A stretch of 64,000 nucleotides of DNA from Knufia peltigerae. Lineage: Eukaryota > Ascomycota > Eurotiomycetes > Chaetothyriales > Trichomeriaceae. The notes under the pieces were generated by a model. The model had not been told where the DNA came from and did not search any database. It was given only the letters and a program-made list of their open reading frames with translations. The DNA lies in assembly GCA_030247855.1 (NCBI GenBank), contig JAPDRN010000022.1, positions 297,860-361,859 on the forward strand, read 5' to 3'. This document shows positions 44,432 to 55,163 of this stretch, one piece after another; position 1 is the first letter of the stretch; each line of letters starts with the position of its first letter. The position numbers and the translations under genes are program-made.

Positions 44432-47246
44432 ATGATGGCTGTGATCGGGTTCAGCCCGTCGACAAACCCTCTCATCTCGCCCTTTTCACCGTTTGGTGAC
44501 CATTCGCACTCACCTCGACCGCGCAGTGCTGCCGCAGGTGACCAACCTATGTATGCACACGAATGGCATCGTCAGCGGCACACATGACTGACTGTGGCAG
44601 GTCTGCAACCGAGAAAGGCAACTCCACAAGCGATGGTCACCTCAGGGCCCCTCCTGCTAACTACATCACCTCTCCCCAAGATCCAATAGCTCCGTCTCCC
44701 GTCAATTCTGATGTCACAAACTTCGAGGATGTAGACGAAGAGGTGGAAGAGGAGGTAACAGAAAAGGGCTCAGTCCCAGAGACCCCTTTCAGTCCTACCA
44801 CCGCGCAGAGACCAGATGTGGCTTCTCCTCAGAGAGAAGGCATACATCACATTGCAACACCACTCAGGGTAGGATGCGTCATGCCCATCAACGGGGCAAC
44901 ATGCTGATACTATGCATAGGTTGCGACGGGCCCGACACTAGAGCAACAGTTTCGCGAAAGACTAGACGAAGAAACAGAACCACAGTCTGTCATTCACATC
45001 CCTGCGGGATTTGGAAAATTCGTATGTCCCCAGCAAGATGTCGTGGGTGTCTATAGCTAATTCAATGTTATTTAGCCTAGTGACCAAGCGTCTCAGTCTC
45101 AAAGCGAAGAGGACTTCAAGTCGGCACATGAAGAACCAGATCCGCCCAGCGAAAGGACCCCAGAGAGCAAGTCAGCGGCTCAGCAGAAAGACATCGAGAG
45201 AACGAGAGCCGGCTCGACTGATTCTGCCGATTCTCAAGCTTCAGACGCAACCATCAAGTCCGCAGTACCTGAGATGAAGTCGGTGGCTAGGGTTTGTGTC
45301 TCCAATCTCTATCATTGAATAGGGAACTTAACGATTCTCTAGGGTCATGATATGCCAATGCCACCCACACCTTTACAGACGTCACTTCCTGCCCTTCCCA
45401 TACACGACTGGTCACGAACTCCGAGGGCGCAGACACGACAAGACCTCAGCTCGTTGAGTCGGCCGGGCTCGAGTCTAGCCAGTAAGTATGAAGGCTCGAG
45501 GCTGCTCTTCATGCACTGACAGTGACAGGTATCATGGAAGGAGACGATACTGATCACCCTAGCACTGACGAGACTGGAGACGAGAGTCATTTCGCTGCTA
45601 ATATCTTGCAAGATGCCGAAGCTGAGATCAATGCGCTACGGAACGCATTGTCTGAATGCTGGACATTGTGTAATACATTAGCCAGCCTGAGCCATATCCA
45701 CAGGGAGAGGTTGTTCAACTTCTCCGGACGAGGCGATATGCAGGAACAGGCGTGGAAATCATGCTGGAAGTTATGTCAAAACCTTTACAACACACGAGAC
45801 GAGAATGCACCGGGATCTTTCTCTCACGGATCTTCACGACCTACACTGGACCTATGTCGAGATTTCTGTCAAGCACTATTTGAAGTCAGAGTACGAGATA
45901 ATGAAACAGCAGATTCGGTGTTGAGGGTCAGCTTCGAGCTGAACAATCACCTGTACAACACACATGATCGGAGTCTGCCTGAGGCTTTTCGGGAGAGAAC
46001 ATTAGATTTTTATATTACTCTGTGTCATCGACTCATGAAACAAAAAGCGAAAATGGCGGAAGAAACTGATTCCTTGTTGAAGGCCTGCTGGTCATTGGCA
46101 GAAATGCTATTTAGTCTACGGCAGAGTCGGCGAGAGGGGAAGAGACCAGATGAAGAGCTCCTTGGGTCGGCCATCCAAGCTTGTTGGGAGCTGTGTGACC
46201 TCTTCCGTGAAGGTTGGACTCAAATTCGCCCCGAAAGAGGCACACCGCGGCCGAGTCAGACGACATTCACTCAGGCTTTCAATCAAGCCAGACGTTCGGG
46301 ATTCGCTCCTCTGGATGAGAATGGCAATCCCAAAATGCTGCCTGAGACACCAACCACCATTTTCGAAGACACAATCACCACCATCTCACCTGACGAAGCC
46401 CCTATCCCAAATATCCTAATTCTCGGTGCTGAAGAAGCAACAAGGATGTCTTCGACATCATCCGCCTCATCAACACCCGCCCCTGTCCAACGGCAAGTCT
46501 CGCCGAATCCGCAGGCACGGCATCCACACTCTGCCAAACCTGCACCAAGCTCAGCAAACCCGAGATGGTCCTCGAGTTCTTCTGTCTTGTCTCTTCCCGC
46601 CTCGGCAATTTCCGAAGGCGGCGTCAACCCAACCTCAGCAACAACGGTGTCTACAGTCCGGACTCCCGCTGATGATCCTACATTGATCCTCTTGAAAGCA
46701 CTGTTCGTCAAAGCCGCACTAGCCACTGGTCGTGGCTACACACGGACGTCGATCGATCCAACGCTCAACTCATTGCCGAATTTCGTCCAAAACCTGCCGG
46801 ACAATGCATTCGGCACCCAGACATGGCAAGTGGCTTTGCTGGAGAACTACCGCAAAGCCGTGATCAATGACTCTGGATTCCGCAATCTAGGTATTGCTGG
46901 CACCCTGGGCGAACGTGGAAGGATCAACGCGGTGGAGGTTGCACGAGCAGTCCGTGGGATGACCAGCTGTGTATATGGCTTCGGCTGGCTACGAGACCTC
47001 TACCGTCTTGTCTTTGGGTTTTATGTCGAGGAAGCACTAAAGGCCGGAGAAACTCATACAGGTGCTGCCCATAGAAGAGCCCATCGGCACGCAGCACCGG
47101 CGGCAAGTCTCGTTGCCGCGGTCATGGCTAGCACTGCAACAACCCCTGCGAGTGCCGGTGGTGGTAACAACCTTAATGGCGGTGGAGGTGGAGGGAGCAG
47201 GAATAGAAGTTCGAGTAGCAATGGACGACGAACAATCAGTCAGTGA
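44432..47246 (+). CDS. Conserved fungal protein of unknown function, six exons
   Basis: 853 aa. Exons are 44432-44550, 44601-44868, 44920-45021, 45076-45291, 45343-45481 and 45529-47246, all in frame with introns of 47-54 nt. The first third is disordered and rich in Pro, Ser and Glu (FEDVDEEVEEEVTEKG). The central part is helical with repeated Trp/Cys helices: LSECWTLCNTLASLSHIHRE, WKSCWKLCQNLYNTRDENAP, LDLCRDFCQALFEVR, LKACWSLAEMLFSLRQSRRE and IQACWELCDLFREGW. A C-terminal globular region reads LLKALFVKAALATGRGYTRT then LPDNAFGTQTWQVALLENYR, followed by a Gly/Asn/Ser tail. I take it for a DUF7624-type Pezizomycotina protein. No function can be stated. Confidence 0.85.
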
Positions 47247-47930
47247 ATTTCATTGGATGAATTATTTCACGAATACCTTTTATGGTAGAGAGGAATACAT
47301 TGGGTTACGACAACACGGGAACAACGGTTTCGTTTGTCATCACACGGACACACTTATTACACTTACACAGCTGGGCACATAATATAAAGAAAGAAACACG
47401 CCCGCTCATGTTCGTGTACATACCTTGATCAGCAGACTGGCATGCTGGATTGATAGTGTTGCAACGAAGACTTCCCAGTTATCATTATGATGATGTTCTT
47501 TGATCAAGGTGGAAGGAGAACAAGATACGTTGGCTTGATCTATAGATACCACTCTGACCAAATTAATGACACAAAGTTCTGCGACCATAATGTCTACAAC
47601 CAATCCAGCAACAGAGTGACAAGATGGGCATGTCACAGGGGACAGAAAGAAGGGTCAAAGTGAACATGATCCAGGAGAAATTAAAAGGGGACCGGGAAAC
47701 GAAGTGCACCGAGAGCTATATTAGACAGCGAGCGTTTCGGGACTCTCCCCCAAGGATAATATCCGGGGCCAAGGGTGCTCCATCGAACGTTTGCTATTCC
47801 AAAAGACTCCAGAGGGCTGACCACCAGGCAAAGATGTCAATACAAACCTCTCGCGACGGCGAGACCATACATCTGGCACGGTGGTGGCGATACTCCCTGC
47901 GAATAGGACCCCTGAAATACACAAGCTCTC
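47247..47930. other. Convergent intergenic region
   Basis: About 680 bp with no supported gene. Confidence 0.5.
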
Positions 47931-48770
47931 TCACCTCCGAGGCAAATACACGCTCATTTCCAGACCCTTGCTGAAGGGGAGGGTCATGTTGATGTACCCG
48001 CTGTCCGGGTTCCGCAGGTACTCCAGCATGTCCTTGTAACCCCGCGCGGCGCCGATCGTGTTGTCCACGATGACCAGGGCCCCGTGCCGCATCTTGGGTT
48101 CCACGACCTTCAAGGTCGGAAGTGCCATGGGCGTCCAGACTGGAGAAATTAGAGCTCGGACTTGAGAGTTCGGATAATCTGGTCAAGCGGAGAGAGGGGC
48201 AGGGAGCGAGCACGAAAGGGGAAAAAAGAGTACAGAGAAGTCGGTCACACGAGGCGAGAAAAAGAAAGACGTACTGTCGAGCAACAACAGATCGACGTTG
48301 TCCAGATCCGTCTTCAGCGTCTCGCGCAGGTCGCCCTCACGGAGGTCGATCACGTCGCTGACGCTCCCGCCGCACTCGGCCCAGTACCCTCTCGCCCGGG
48401 CGGCCTTTGTGGGCTCGTGCTCGGTGGCGACGACGCGCGCGCGGCGGCCCGTCCGCGAGGCGTTGGCCGAGGCCGCCAGGGCGAGGTAGATGGTGCTGAC
48501 GCCGAACGAGGTGCCCGCCTCGACGATGGTCTCGGCCCCCGTGGCCCGGCACAGCTGGTAGATGAACTCGGCCTTGTCGCGGTCCAGCGCGATGAACTTG
48601 TCGCGCATGACCTCGTCCATGGTCGCCTTCTGGAAGTCGTCGCGCGTCAGGGCCCCCTCCTGCCGCAGGGACTCGTCGTGGAGCCGGGCGAGCAGGTCGA
48701 CGATGTGCGAGGGGACGCCTTGGAGCGGGTTGGCCGGGGGAGGGGACCACTCGGTCCCGGTCGACGACAT
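47931..48770 (-). CDS. Class I SAM-dependent O-methyltransferase
   Basis: Small-molecule O-methyltransferase (Methyltransf_24/CmcI-like), 234 aa. Exons are 48770-48275 and 48139-47931, with a 135-nt intron joining NVDLLLLD to IWTPMALPTLKVV. The SAM motif I is ETIVEAGTSFGVSTIYLALA. RRARVVATEHEPTKAARARG carries the acidic ribose-binding residue. VSDVIDLREGDLRETL precedes LDNVDLLLLD (motif IV Asp). HGALVIVDNTIGAARGY follows. Third positions are very G/C-rich, unlike the neighbours. Such enzymes often act in secondary metabolism or detoxification; here no biosynthetic gene is adjacent except a siderophore transporter. Confidence 0.9.
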
Positions 48771-49408
48771 CGCGAACGGTTGTGGTCTGTGGCTGTTTTG
48801 TGTGTGTGGTTGGTGTAGTGATTCTGACTTGTCGTGCCCGTGCTGGTTACATTCAAGATAAATACCTCCTTCGGCCTCTCAAAGGGGTCCTCTGCGATAT
48901 CGGCCGGTCGGCCCGCTTTGTCAAAAGTGTTAAACGACAGAGTACATTTGCAGCATCAAAGTTAGGCGCGACACGACCCTCCAGCTGATTTTGACAAATG
49001 AAAACTACTACTTCTGGGGAAACCAATGCAGTACGAGTCGAACACACCGTGACAATTGTGACCCGGTGAAGTCCGGAGAGTTTAGAGCCGGGGCCACCTA
49101 CGACCGAATCTGATCATCGGACGCCAACCAGCAGGCCTGGTCATGCGGGGATTTCATATGTTAGGTAGGCGCATCTTTTCTAGTACGAGCTATTCTGCTC
49201 AGGCGGCCCTTAGTCCTCTGCCTAGCAATTCAAACGTTTCCTCGATCTCACTTGACCTAGTTCTACAAAGAGGAAGGCTTTATGGGCAGTGAAAAAGAAA
49301 ATCCCTGGCCTTCGAACGACAGCAGTCTGGCAGTAGATGGGAGTAAGCACGGTCCACGCATCTTCTTCGGTCGCTCACGCCAGAAAAGACGTTACTTCCG
49401 ACCCGAAT
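48771..49408. other. Methyltransferase promoter / transporter 3' flank
   Basis: About 640 bp without a supported gene. Confidence 0.5.
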
Positions 49409-51265
49409 TCAAGCCTCCCTGTGTGCGCGTCGGTTCGACTTAGGTAGGACGGCTTGGGGAGGCATAATTCCGACAGTCTCGTCTTCCACGTTATTCTGTT
49501 GTTTGTCTTTCAATACATGGTCGGGTAAAACCAGACAGGTGACGAGGTTCACCGCGGCCAGTGTGAGTGCGCCGACGATCAACTTGTGCATGATATCGGA
49601 CCATGCGTGGACGGTCGCGTCACGGATCGGGGTGCCCAACGGGAAACCGGCGACGGCGCGACTACCCTGGGCGTAGATGAGGTTGACCACGGTGGCGTTG
49701 CCGCCGGTGATGGGGTCCAGGTAGTGGTGCAGGCTGGCGCGGAGTGTTTGTTGCACGGCCCCGACCGTGGCGCTGCCGATGGCGGAGCCAAGCTCGAGGA
49801 CCAACAGCACGAATCCAGTCACGATGGAGAGCTCATCGTGTGGTACAGCGGCCTGAGCGACTACAGTGACGTTGGCAGTCATGAGCCCGCCGCCGAGGCC
49901 CATGAGGACCTGGGGTATTACCACCTGGAATGTAGTGGCGTGAGAGGTGCGGTATTTCAACATCAGGCCCAGGCCGATCATGCGGACGCAGGCGCCGGCG
50001 ATGCACACGCGCTGGTAGCGCCCGGTGTACGTGGCGAGCGAGCCGGCCAGGACGCTGAAGACGACCAGGCACAGCGACTGGGTGTAAAGGAAGTAGGTCG
50101 CGTCGCCCGTGCTCCAGCCATGGGTGATTTCGATCCACTGGAATGCGGGTGTCATGGTCATGGCCACGGAAAACTGGTCGACGAAGAGGATGGACGCCGG
50201 GACAATTACGTCCGGATTGGCGAAGAAGGTGCGCAGTCGCACCAACGGGCGCGGCATCCGGAGTTCGACGAGCGGCCACAGCAGGAGCATGACCCCACCC
50301 AGGACAAACATGGCGACGATGTAGCCGCTCTTGTACCCATGGGGTGCCCTGTCGGCGATGGTCAACGGGAGGAGTAGAAGGAGAAAGCCGCCGGCAAAGA
50401 ATGTCAGTCCGAGAAGGTCAACGTCGACGACAAAGGACCAAACGGAGCGCGAGAATCCCAGGCCCTCGTACGGGTACTTGCGGATGGCGCCTCGACGGGC
50501 CGACTGGTACTGCTGCCATCCCAGTACGGCGACGATGGGCCCCGTCACGCAGGGGTTGATGATGGTGAACATGCCCACCCCCCACCGCCAGCTTTGCGGC
50601 ACCAGAGCGTTGGTGATTTTGGAGGCGATGCCAAAATTGATGATGAAGTGAATGGCCAAAGCGTTGGAGATGGCGCACCGCCAGCGAGGGGACGTCAGGT
50701 CCGCCACCAGGAGTTGAAGGCTAAATGTGACCCCGGTGTTCCCCAGGGAAAAGAAAACCATCCCCGCCGCCAGACCGCCCATGTTCTGCGACGACGAAAT
50801 GGTGACAGTGCCGACGGTGAAGACGGCGACCGACAAGGCCAGCGTCGCCGCTCGACCGATGACATCGGCGACTTTCGCAAAGACTGGTTTCCCCGCCGCC
50901 AGGATCATGCTCTGCACCACGGCCAACGTGGAGTACTGCACGATACCGTTGAATTCTGAGGCCGCCGTATTCAGGTACACGGACATGGTAAAGTTGTCGA
51001 GCCCGTTGGCGTAGGATGTGAGACAGATGCTAGCCACGGACGTATTTCAGCGACCGCCGGATCGAAGCTGGAAGCAGTAGGGAGAAGAGACACACCTGAT
51101 CCAGAGGACGATCTTCTGCCATGTCGGTATTTCCACCAAATTGCTCGACGATTCGGGCACACTGGCATCATTCTCCTGAACCTGAATCTCACGAGAGTCG
51201 AGGGCAGCCACTGTGGAACTGGTCTGGGGCTCCGAAGCCTGCAAAATCTCATCTTTGACGGCCAT
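49409..51265 (-). CDS. Siderophore-iron transporter, MFS (SIT/Mir/ARN type)
   Basis: Plasma-membrane ferric-siderophore:H+ importer, 596 aa, 14 predicted helices. Exons are 51265-51096 and 51029-49409, with a 66-nt intron within the first helix (KIVLWI|SICLTSYANGLD). Family marks are SICLTSYANGLDNFTMSVYL, FNGIVQYSTLAVVQSMILAA, GKPVFAKVADVIGRA, the late loop RYQRVCIAGACVRMIGLG and ANVTVVAQAAVPHDELSIVT. The SIT-specific extracellular loop before the last helix reads GSRAVAGFPLGTPIRDATVH. The cytosolic N-terminus is Glu/Ser-rich. Third codon positions are G/C-rich. The promoter carries two overlapping SreA-type sites, which supports iron control. Confidence 0.92.
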
Positions 51266-52180
51266 GGTCGCCGACTAGGACTTATAAATGAGGGAACATG
51301 GAAGGGTCGAAGATTTCCCTAGGGATTTTGGACGACGAATAGGTCTATATGAGTGATACTCCTGGACCCGAAGTCCGGAAAGATACTAATCTTATCAGAG
51401 ATTAGATGGTTAGAAAGAAAATAATCAGATAATCAGATAAGCGGGTCGGGGTTGCATTCTTCCCGTGGGAGGGTGTCGAGGTATTGAGCCACCCGTAAAG
51501 CCGTTCTTCTTCAACGTACTACCTCGATTTCCTTGTCGCCTATCCATCGGCACCCCCCAGCGTTCAGCCGGTATTCTGTCCATAACATACCCTTTCACCT
51601 CTGGGTACTGCTTGTACCTGAGGTTCTGAGAGTGGCGTCCTGATATTACCCGAATATGTACATTTCACTTGCCCGCCTGGTTAGTGACTTACACTGTGTT
51701 ATTTTGGGTTTATGGGCGGTAATGGAAACTGGCACCGCGCATTCATTGCTGAATCCCTTGGTCAATGCCCACCGAACCCCCTTCTCAAACCCCGTTCTCT
51801 GGTTCGCTCCACGGCTTTAGTTTACTGCGCTACAAGACGCATCTGCTTAAGCCTTCCGGCGACGGTTAAGCACATCTTCATTGCTTGATAGACAACTCAT
51901 CATCATGGGTTTTCCTCTTTTGCCCTTCTATCCTTCAGCTCGCCCTCCGACTTACATTTCTGATCAACCTTGTCGCCCTGCACTGCTCCAATGCCTGGGC
52001 TTGGCCACCTGTTCATCTCATATACCTAGCTACTTGTACAGTAGAGTAGACTGGATTCCGGTCTGAGGGTATCACGTCCTCCGACACCGGCCAGTCAACG
52101 CCAACTGAGGCATTTGTCGAACGTCTTGAACTTTCTGAGACTAGCGATAAGCCACTATGTGGGCACTAAGAACGTGACGC
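51266..52180. other. Promoter region of the siderophore transporter
   Basis: About 900 bp without a gene. GATA elements cluster at 51390-51441: CTTATCAG at 51391-51398 and the SreA-type pair listed next. Confidence 0.5.
51424..51440. promoter_or_regulatory. Two overlapping SreA-type iron-repressor sites (ATCAGATAA x2)
   Basis: ATCAGATAA at 51424-51432 and again at 51432-51440 share one base. Both match exactly the ATCWGATAA consensus known for the iron-responsive GATA repressor SreA/SRE. A further near match, TTATCAGAG on the plus strand at 51392-51400 (8 of 9 on the minus strand), lies 24 bp away. They sit about 160 bp before the siderophore transporter ATG. The expected number of such 9-mers in this promoter by chance is about 0.01. 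Confidence 0.8.
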
Positions 52181-52890
52181 TTAAAGTTTCGTCCTGTGCT
52201 CGAGAGAGATGAGCAAGAAGGCTCTGCGATGACGACGTGTCAGGATGATCCGCCCCCCCAGCTTGCTCTTACGCAGAGCCACCATCTCCTCCGCAAGTTG
52301 CAATGCCTCTTTCGTCCATCCGTTTTCCGGCAGGATCAGCTGGCCGCAGCTAAATTTTGTCCTGCTCGTTCGGAGCATCTTGATGGTCCTGGAGCCGACG
52401 AAGCTCGCTTACATGCGACACCATCGACCTACGAAACGTGGCCCTTCGTCTGCAGACTTTCACTCGACAGACATGCGCGATAGTGTCATTGCTCGTCGGT
52501 AGCTGAGTAGTCGTCGCTCGTTTCCTTAGATATTCGGTCGCGACACCAGTCGTGCACCAGAGGATGCAGAGACGCCGACTCGTCCTTGTCCCTGGTGATC
52601 AGCGAGAACGAGGCCGGCGAGCTGATCGATGGTCGATAGTCGAGAAAGTCTAAGATTGTGTCGTTCCATGGTATGTAGTCTAGGACTTGGGCAGCCGACG
52701 ACTTAGACCAGATATTGTAGTTCCGCATCTCGAATATAGACATAACTCTATCGCTCTTTGGAGCGGGGGTTGTCGTAATGAATGGATATCCAGAAAGGAC
52801 CCAGGAAAACGACTCGGAATTATGTCTAGTCGAATACTTCTCACCCAATAGAGCCCTGATGGCCATAAATGCTCTTATACATTTTGTCAT
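52181..52890 (-). pseudogene. Decayed NLR/STAND-like gene with TPR remnant
   Basis: The minus-strand frame 52890-52486 contains the phrase SLITRDKDESASLHPLVHDW, which matches the hinge after the NB-ARC module of fungal NLR-like proteins (usually ...LSMHPLVHSWA...). Downstream, 52378-52181 encodes NGWTKEALQLAEEMVALRKS KLG, a tetratricopeptide repeat of the kind that follows in those genes. The run of Gs at about 52254-52260 then breaks the frame; in another frame the expected ADHPDTS follows. Stops separate the two parts. No complete P-loop or effector domain is present. I infer a 5'-truncated, frameshifted relic of an incompatibility-type NLR gene. Confidence 0.6.
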
Positions 52891-53481
52891 GCGTTCCTAA
52901 CAATTCTTCTCGTTAAGTCTTTATCGCAAGGTCGAGATCAATTAAAAACACTACCTAAGATAGATTTGTAGGGTCTTCGTTCATTGCTAAATTGGCTACT
53001 GATATATCGCGTTAGAGAATACTAATCTAATATAGAGAATAGTGCTTCAGATGCCACGAAGCGGAATTCCTGGTTCGAGAACAAACCCGGCAAAATTGTG
53101 GTCACTACTTGGCCCGTCCGACTCACGCGGGGTTTTGTCTGGCGCAGGAGTCAAAAAACATCGCCGAGGAGGGGAGGTAAAGGGTCGAGGGTGAGTTGAA
53201 GGCGAGTGATGAGTGTCGAGGACCACGGTGGGAGGAAGACGGATCTTAAAAGCGGCGATGGTCGTTTAAGCCGCCAAGAATAAGCGTCAGACGATTGTCT
53301 TTTGATGGAGATTGCGGACGCGGGTCCGTCTCATACATCACTCACGCAACTCGAATCCCAGCGCAGCCTTCCCTTATCTTTCGCCATCGCCCTTCGCTTA
53401 GAGTGAGACAGTGGTCACGACAATCTGCAGTCTTAGGACCCTCAAGAGATTATTACCTATTCTTTGAAGACAACAACAAAC
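52891..53481. other. AT-rich spacer and dynein light chain promoter
   Basis: The first about 150 bp (52900-53045) are AT-rich with TAATCTAATATAG-like sequence and may be decayed DNA continuous with the NLR relic. The rest is an ordinary promoter with no identified motif. Confidence 0.45.
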
Positions 53482-54107
53482 ATGGCGGACACTGCTCCGG
53501 AGAAGAAGGTGAAGTTGGAGCGTGAGTATTCCTTATTATGGTCCAGGAATGTTGCTGATATGACCTTAGCACAAATCAAGTCGGTTGACATGGTGAGACA
53601 CCAGTCTCGTACGAGTTCCAGAACCCGGTGCTGACATTATCAAGAGCGAGGACATGCAACAAGAAGCGATCGAAGTCGGTGAGAAATGAAGCACCTCGAG
53701 TCCTACCCGAAGCATCGCGTTGACACAAGCAATAGCACAAGAAGCCATGGAGAAATTCAGTGTCGAGAAGGTTTGTATTATTGAAGCCTTTTGAATGTCA
53801 GGGCAAGCTGATCTGGGATTAGGACATTGCACAGCACATCAAGCGAGAGGTTGGTCGAATTTCAACATGACTGTCTCTTCGGACATTGACCATAGACGGA
53901 CAGTTTGATTCTAAAAAGGGTGCTACATGGCATTGCATAGTAGGCAGGAACTTTGGAAGCTTCGTCACGCACGGTATGCCGAATGCTTCTCCAACTCATC
54001 GAGTCTCTTGACCGCATTCGTGCTAACAAATATATGCCACAGAGACGAAGCATTTCATTTACTTTTATCTTGGGCACGTTGCAATTCTTCTGTTCAAGAC
54101 TCAGTGA
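53482..54107 (+). CDS. Dynein light chain LC8 (DYNLL), seven exons
   Basis: Homodimeric hub protein of cytoplasmic dynein, 97 aa. Exons are 53482-53521, 53570-53592, 53645-53678, 53736-53770, 53823-53849, 53904-53973 and 54043-54107; lengths sum to 294 nt exactly. Exons 2 and 5 are only 23 and 27 nt. The product shows the invariant LC8 core: KSVDMSEDMQQEAIEVAQEA, KDIAQHIKREFDSKKGATWH and CIVGRNFGSFVTHETKHFIY followed by FYLGHVAILLFKTQ. The N-terminus MADTAPEKKVKLEPQ is the usual variable arm. Introns make up over half of the gene, which hides it from simple ORF searches. Confidence 0.95.
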
Positions 54108-54668
54108 TTGAAGCAAATTAGCGAAATTGGCGTCTCGAAGGAATGGAAGGACTCGGTGATATTCGGTACGGCTCTTGTCAAGTACTAATTTGAATGGATG
54201 TGATGGGAGGCCGCTGCCACCCGATGTGCCTCGTTTGTGCTATTCGCCATGCTCTATAATCAAAAATAAAAGTGTTTGGCTACTTCTCTTCGGACCAAAT
54301 GGACGCTGCTGTGCACACGGGCGGATGGGTCGTGACTGAAATGCAATGTGTTGTGTTGGAGCCTTGCGCAAACCACGTACTGTACAACTTCTGGGGGGGG
54401 ACGAGGCTGAAGCAAATGGTTGTTTTGTTACTCCGTAGACCCGTATATGTATTTTGGTGGAGACTGCGCATTCTGTCATTTACTCCGATGATCTACGCCA
54501 GTGATTCGCCCTGCGCCGAGCCGAGTTGCGCGTCTCTGGAATCTAGTTCGCGAGCTGCGCCTCGTCTTTTGGACTGTTGAAAGCCATTGCACAAACTGCC
54601 TGTCTTGCCTTTGTCAACTCCAGGTCCAAAGAGTTTGCCTTCACAACGACTCCAATCCATATTCATCC
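54108..54668. other. Intergenic, LC8 3' flank and zinc-ribbon gene promoter
   Basis: 560 bp without a supported gene. TACTCCGTA (the reverse of TACGGAGTA) is at 54429-54437. Confidence 0.5.
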
Positions 54669-55163
54669 ATGGCGTTTTTCTTCGTAGTTGGAAGCAAAGG
54701 TGTGCGCAATAACCCGGGGCGGCCCTTTCGATGTGCAGCTAATCACAGCTCTAGACTTCACGAAGCCATTGAAGGGCTATGAAGGAATAACGGCTCAATG
54801 CCAGAACTGCGGAAACTGGTCTGCGCGTCCGATTCAGTCTTGGGATTGGTTTACCTTCTGCTGGGTTCCAGTCATTCCTCTGGGAGGCAAGCATCAGGAT
54901 GTATGTCTACCACCATGCATTAACATCCCCGATTTGGCTAACCGATTTCAAGATCGCTTGTTCCATCTGTAGATTCCGTCAAGATCTGCGGTAAGAGCCT
55001 CATCGCATGTGACTTTTTAGGACTCACGAATACTAACAATTGAGACAGGAATCGACCCGACGTACAATCGCAACAAGGTCAGCCACCGATGCATCCACCT
55101 CAACAAGGACCTCCTCAGGGCTGGGGAGCTCCTCCTCCGGGTCAGCATATGCGATATCAGTGA
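54669..55163 (+). CDS. Small zinc-ribbon protein, four exons
   Basis: 109 aa. Exons are 54669-54699, 54755-54900, 54953-54990 and 55049-55163. The product begins MAFFFVVGSKDFTKPLKGYE. It has a first Cys pair in AQCQNCGNWSARPIQSWDWF, a hydrophobic TFCWVPVIPLGGKHQD segment and a second Cys pair in IACSICRFRQDLRNRP, a two-knuckle zinc ribbon of the kind found in small fungal zinc-ribbon_15-type proteins with the sequence WFTxFxxPVIPL. The tail is rich in Gln and Pro (QQGQPPMHPPQQGPPQGWGA). Function unknown. The 55-nt first intron ends at ctctag; using the earlier cag would put the ribbon out of frame. Confidence 0.8.

Noticed and set aside
48162..48818. 218-codon open frame opposite the O-methyltransferase
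   Set aside because: Shadow of the G/C-rich third positions of the real gene; Arg/Gly/Ala-rich without a domain.
49586..50377. 263-codon open frame opposite the siderophore transporter
   Set aside because: Antisense shadow of a G/C-rich gene, dominated by Gly, Asp and Glu; no domain.
47931..51265. Secondary-metabolite cluster around the O-methyltransferase and transporter
   Set aside because: No PKS, NRPS, terpene synthase or acyl-CoA ligase-type backbone gene lies in the window.
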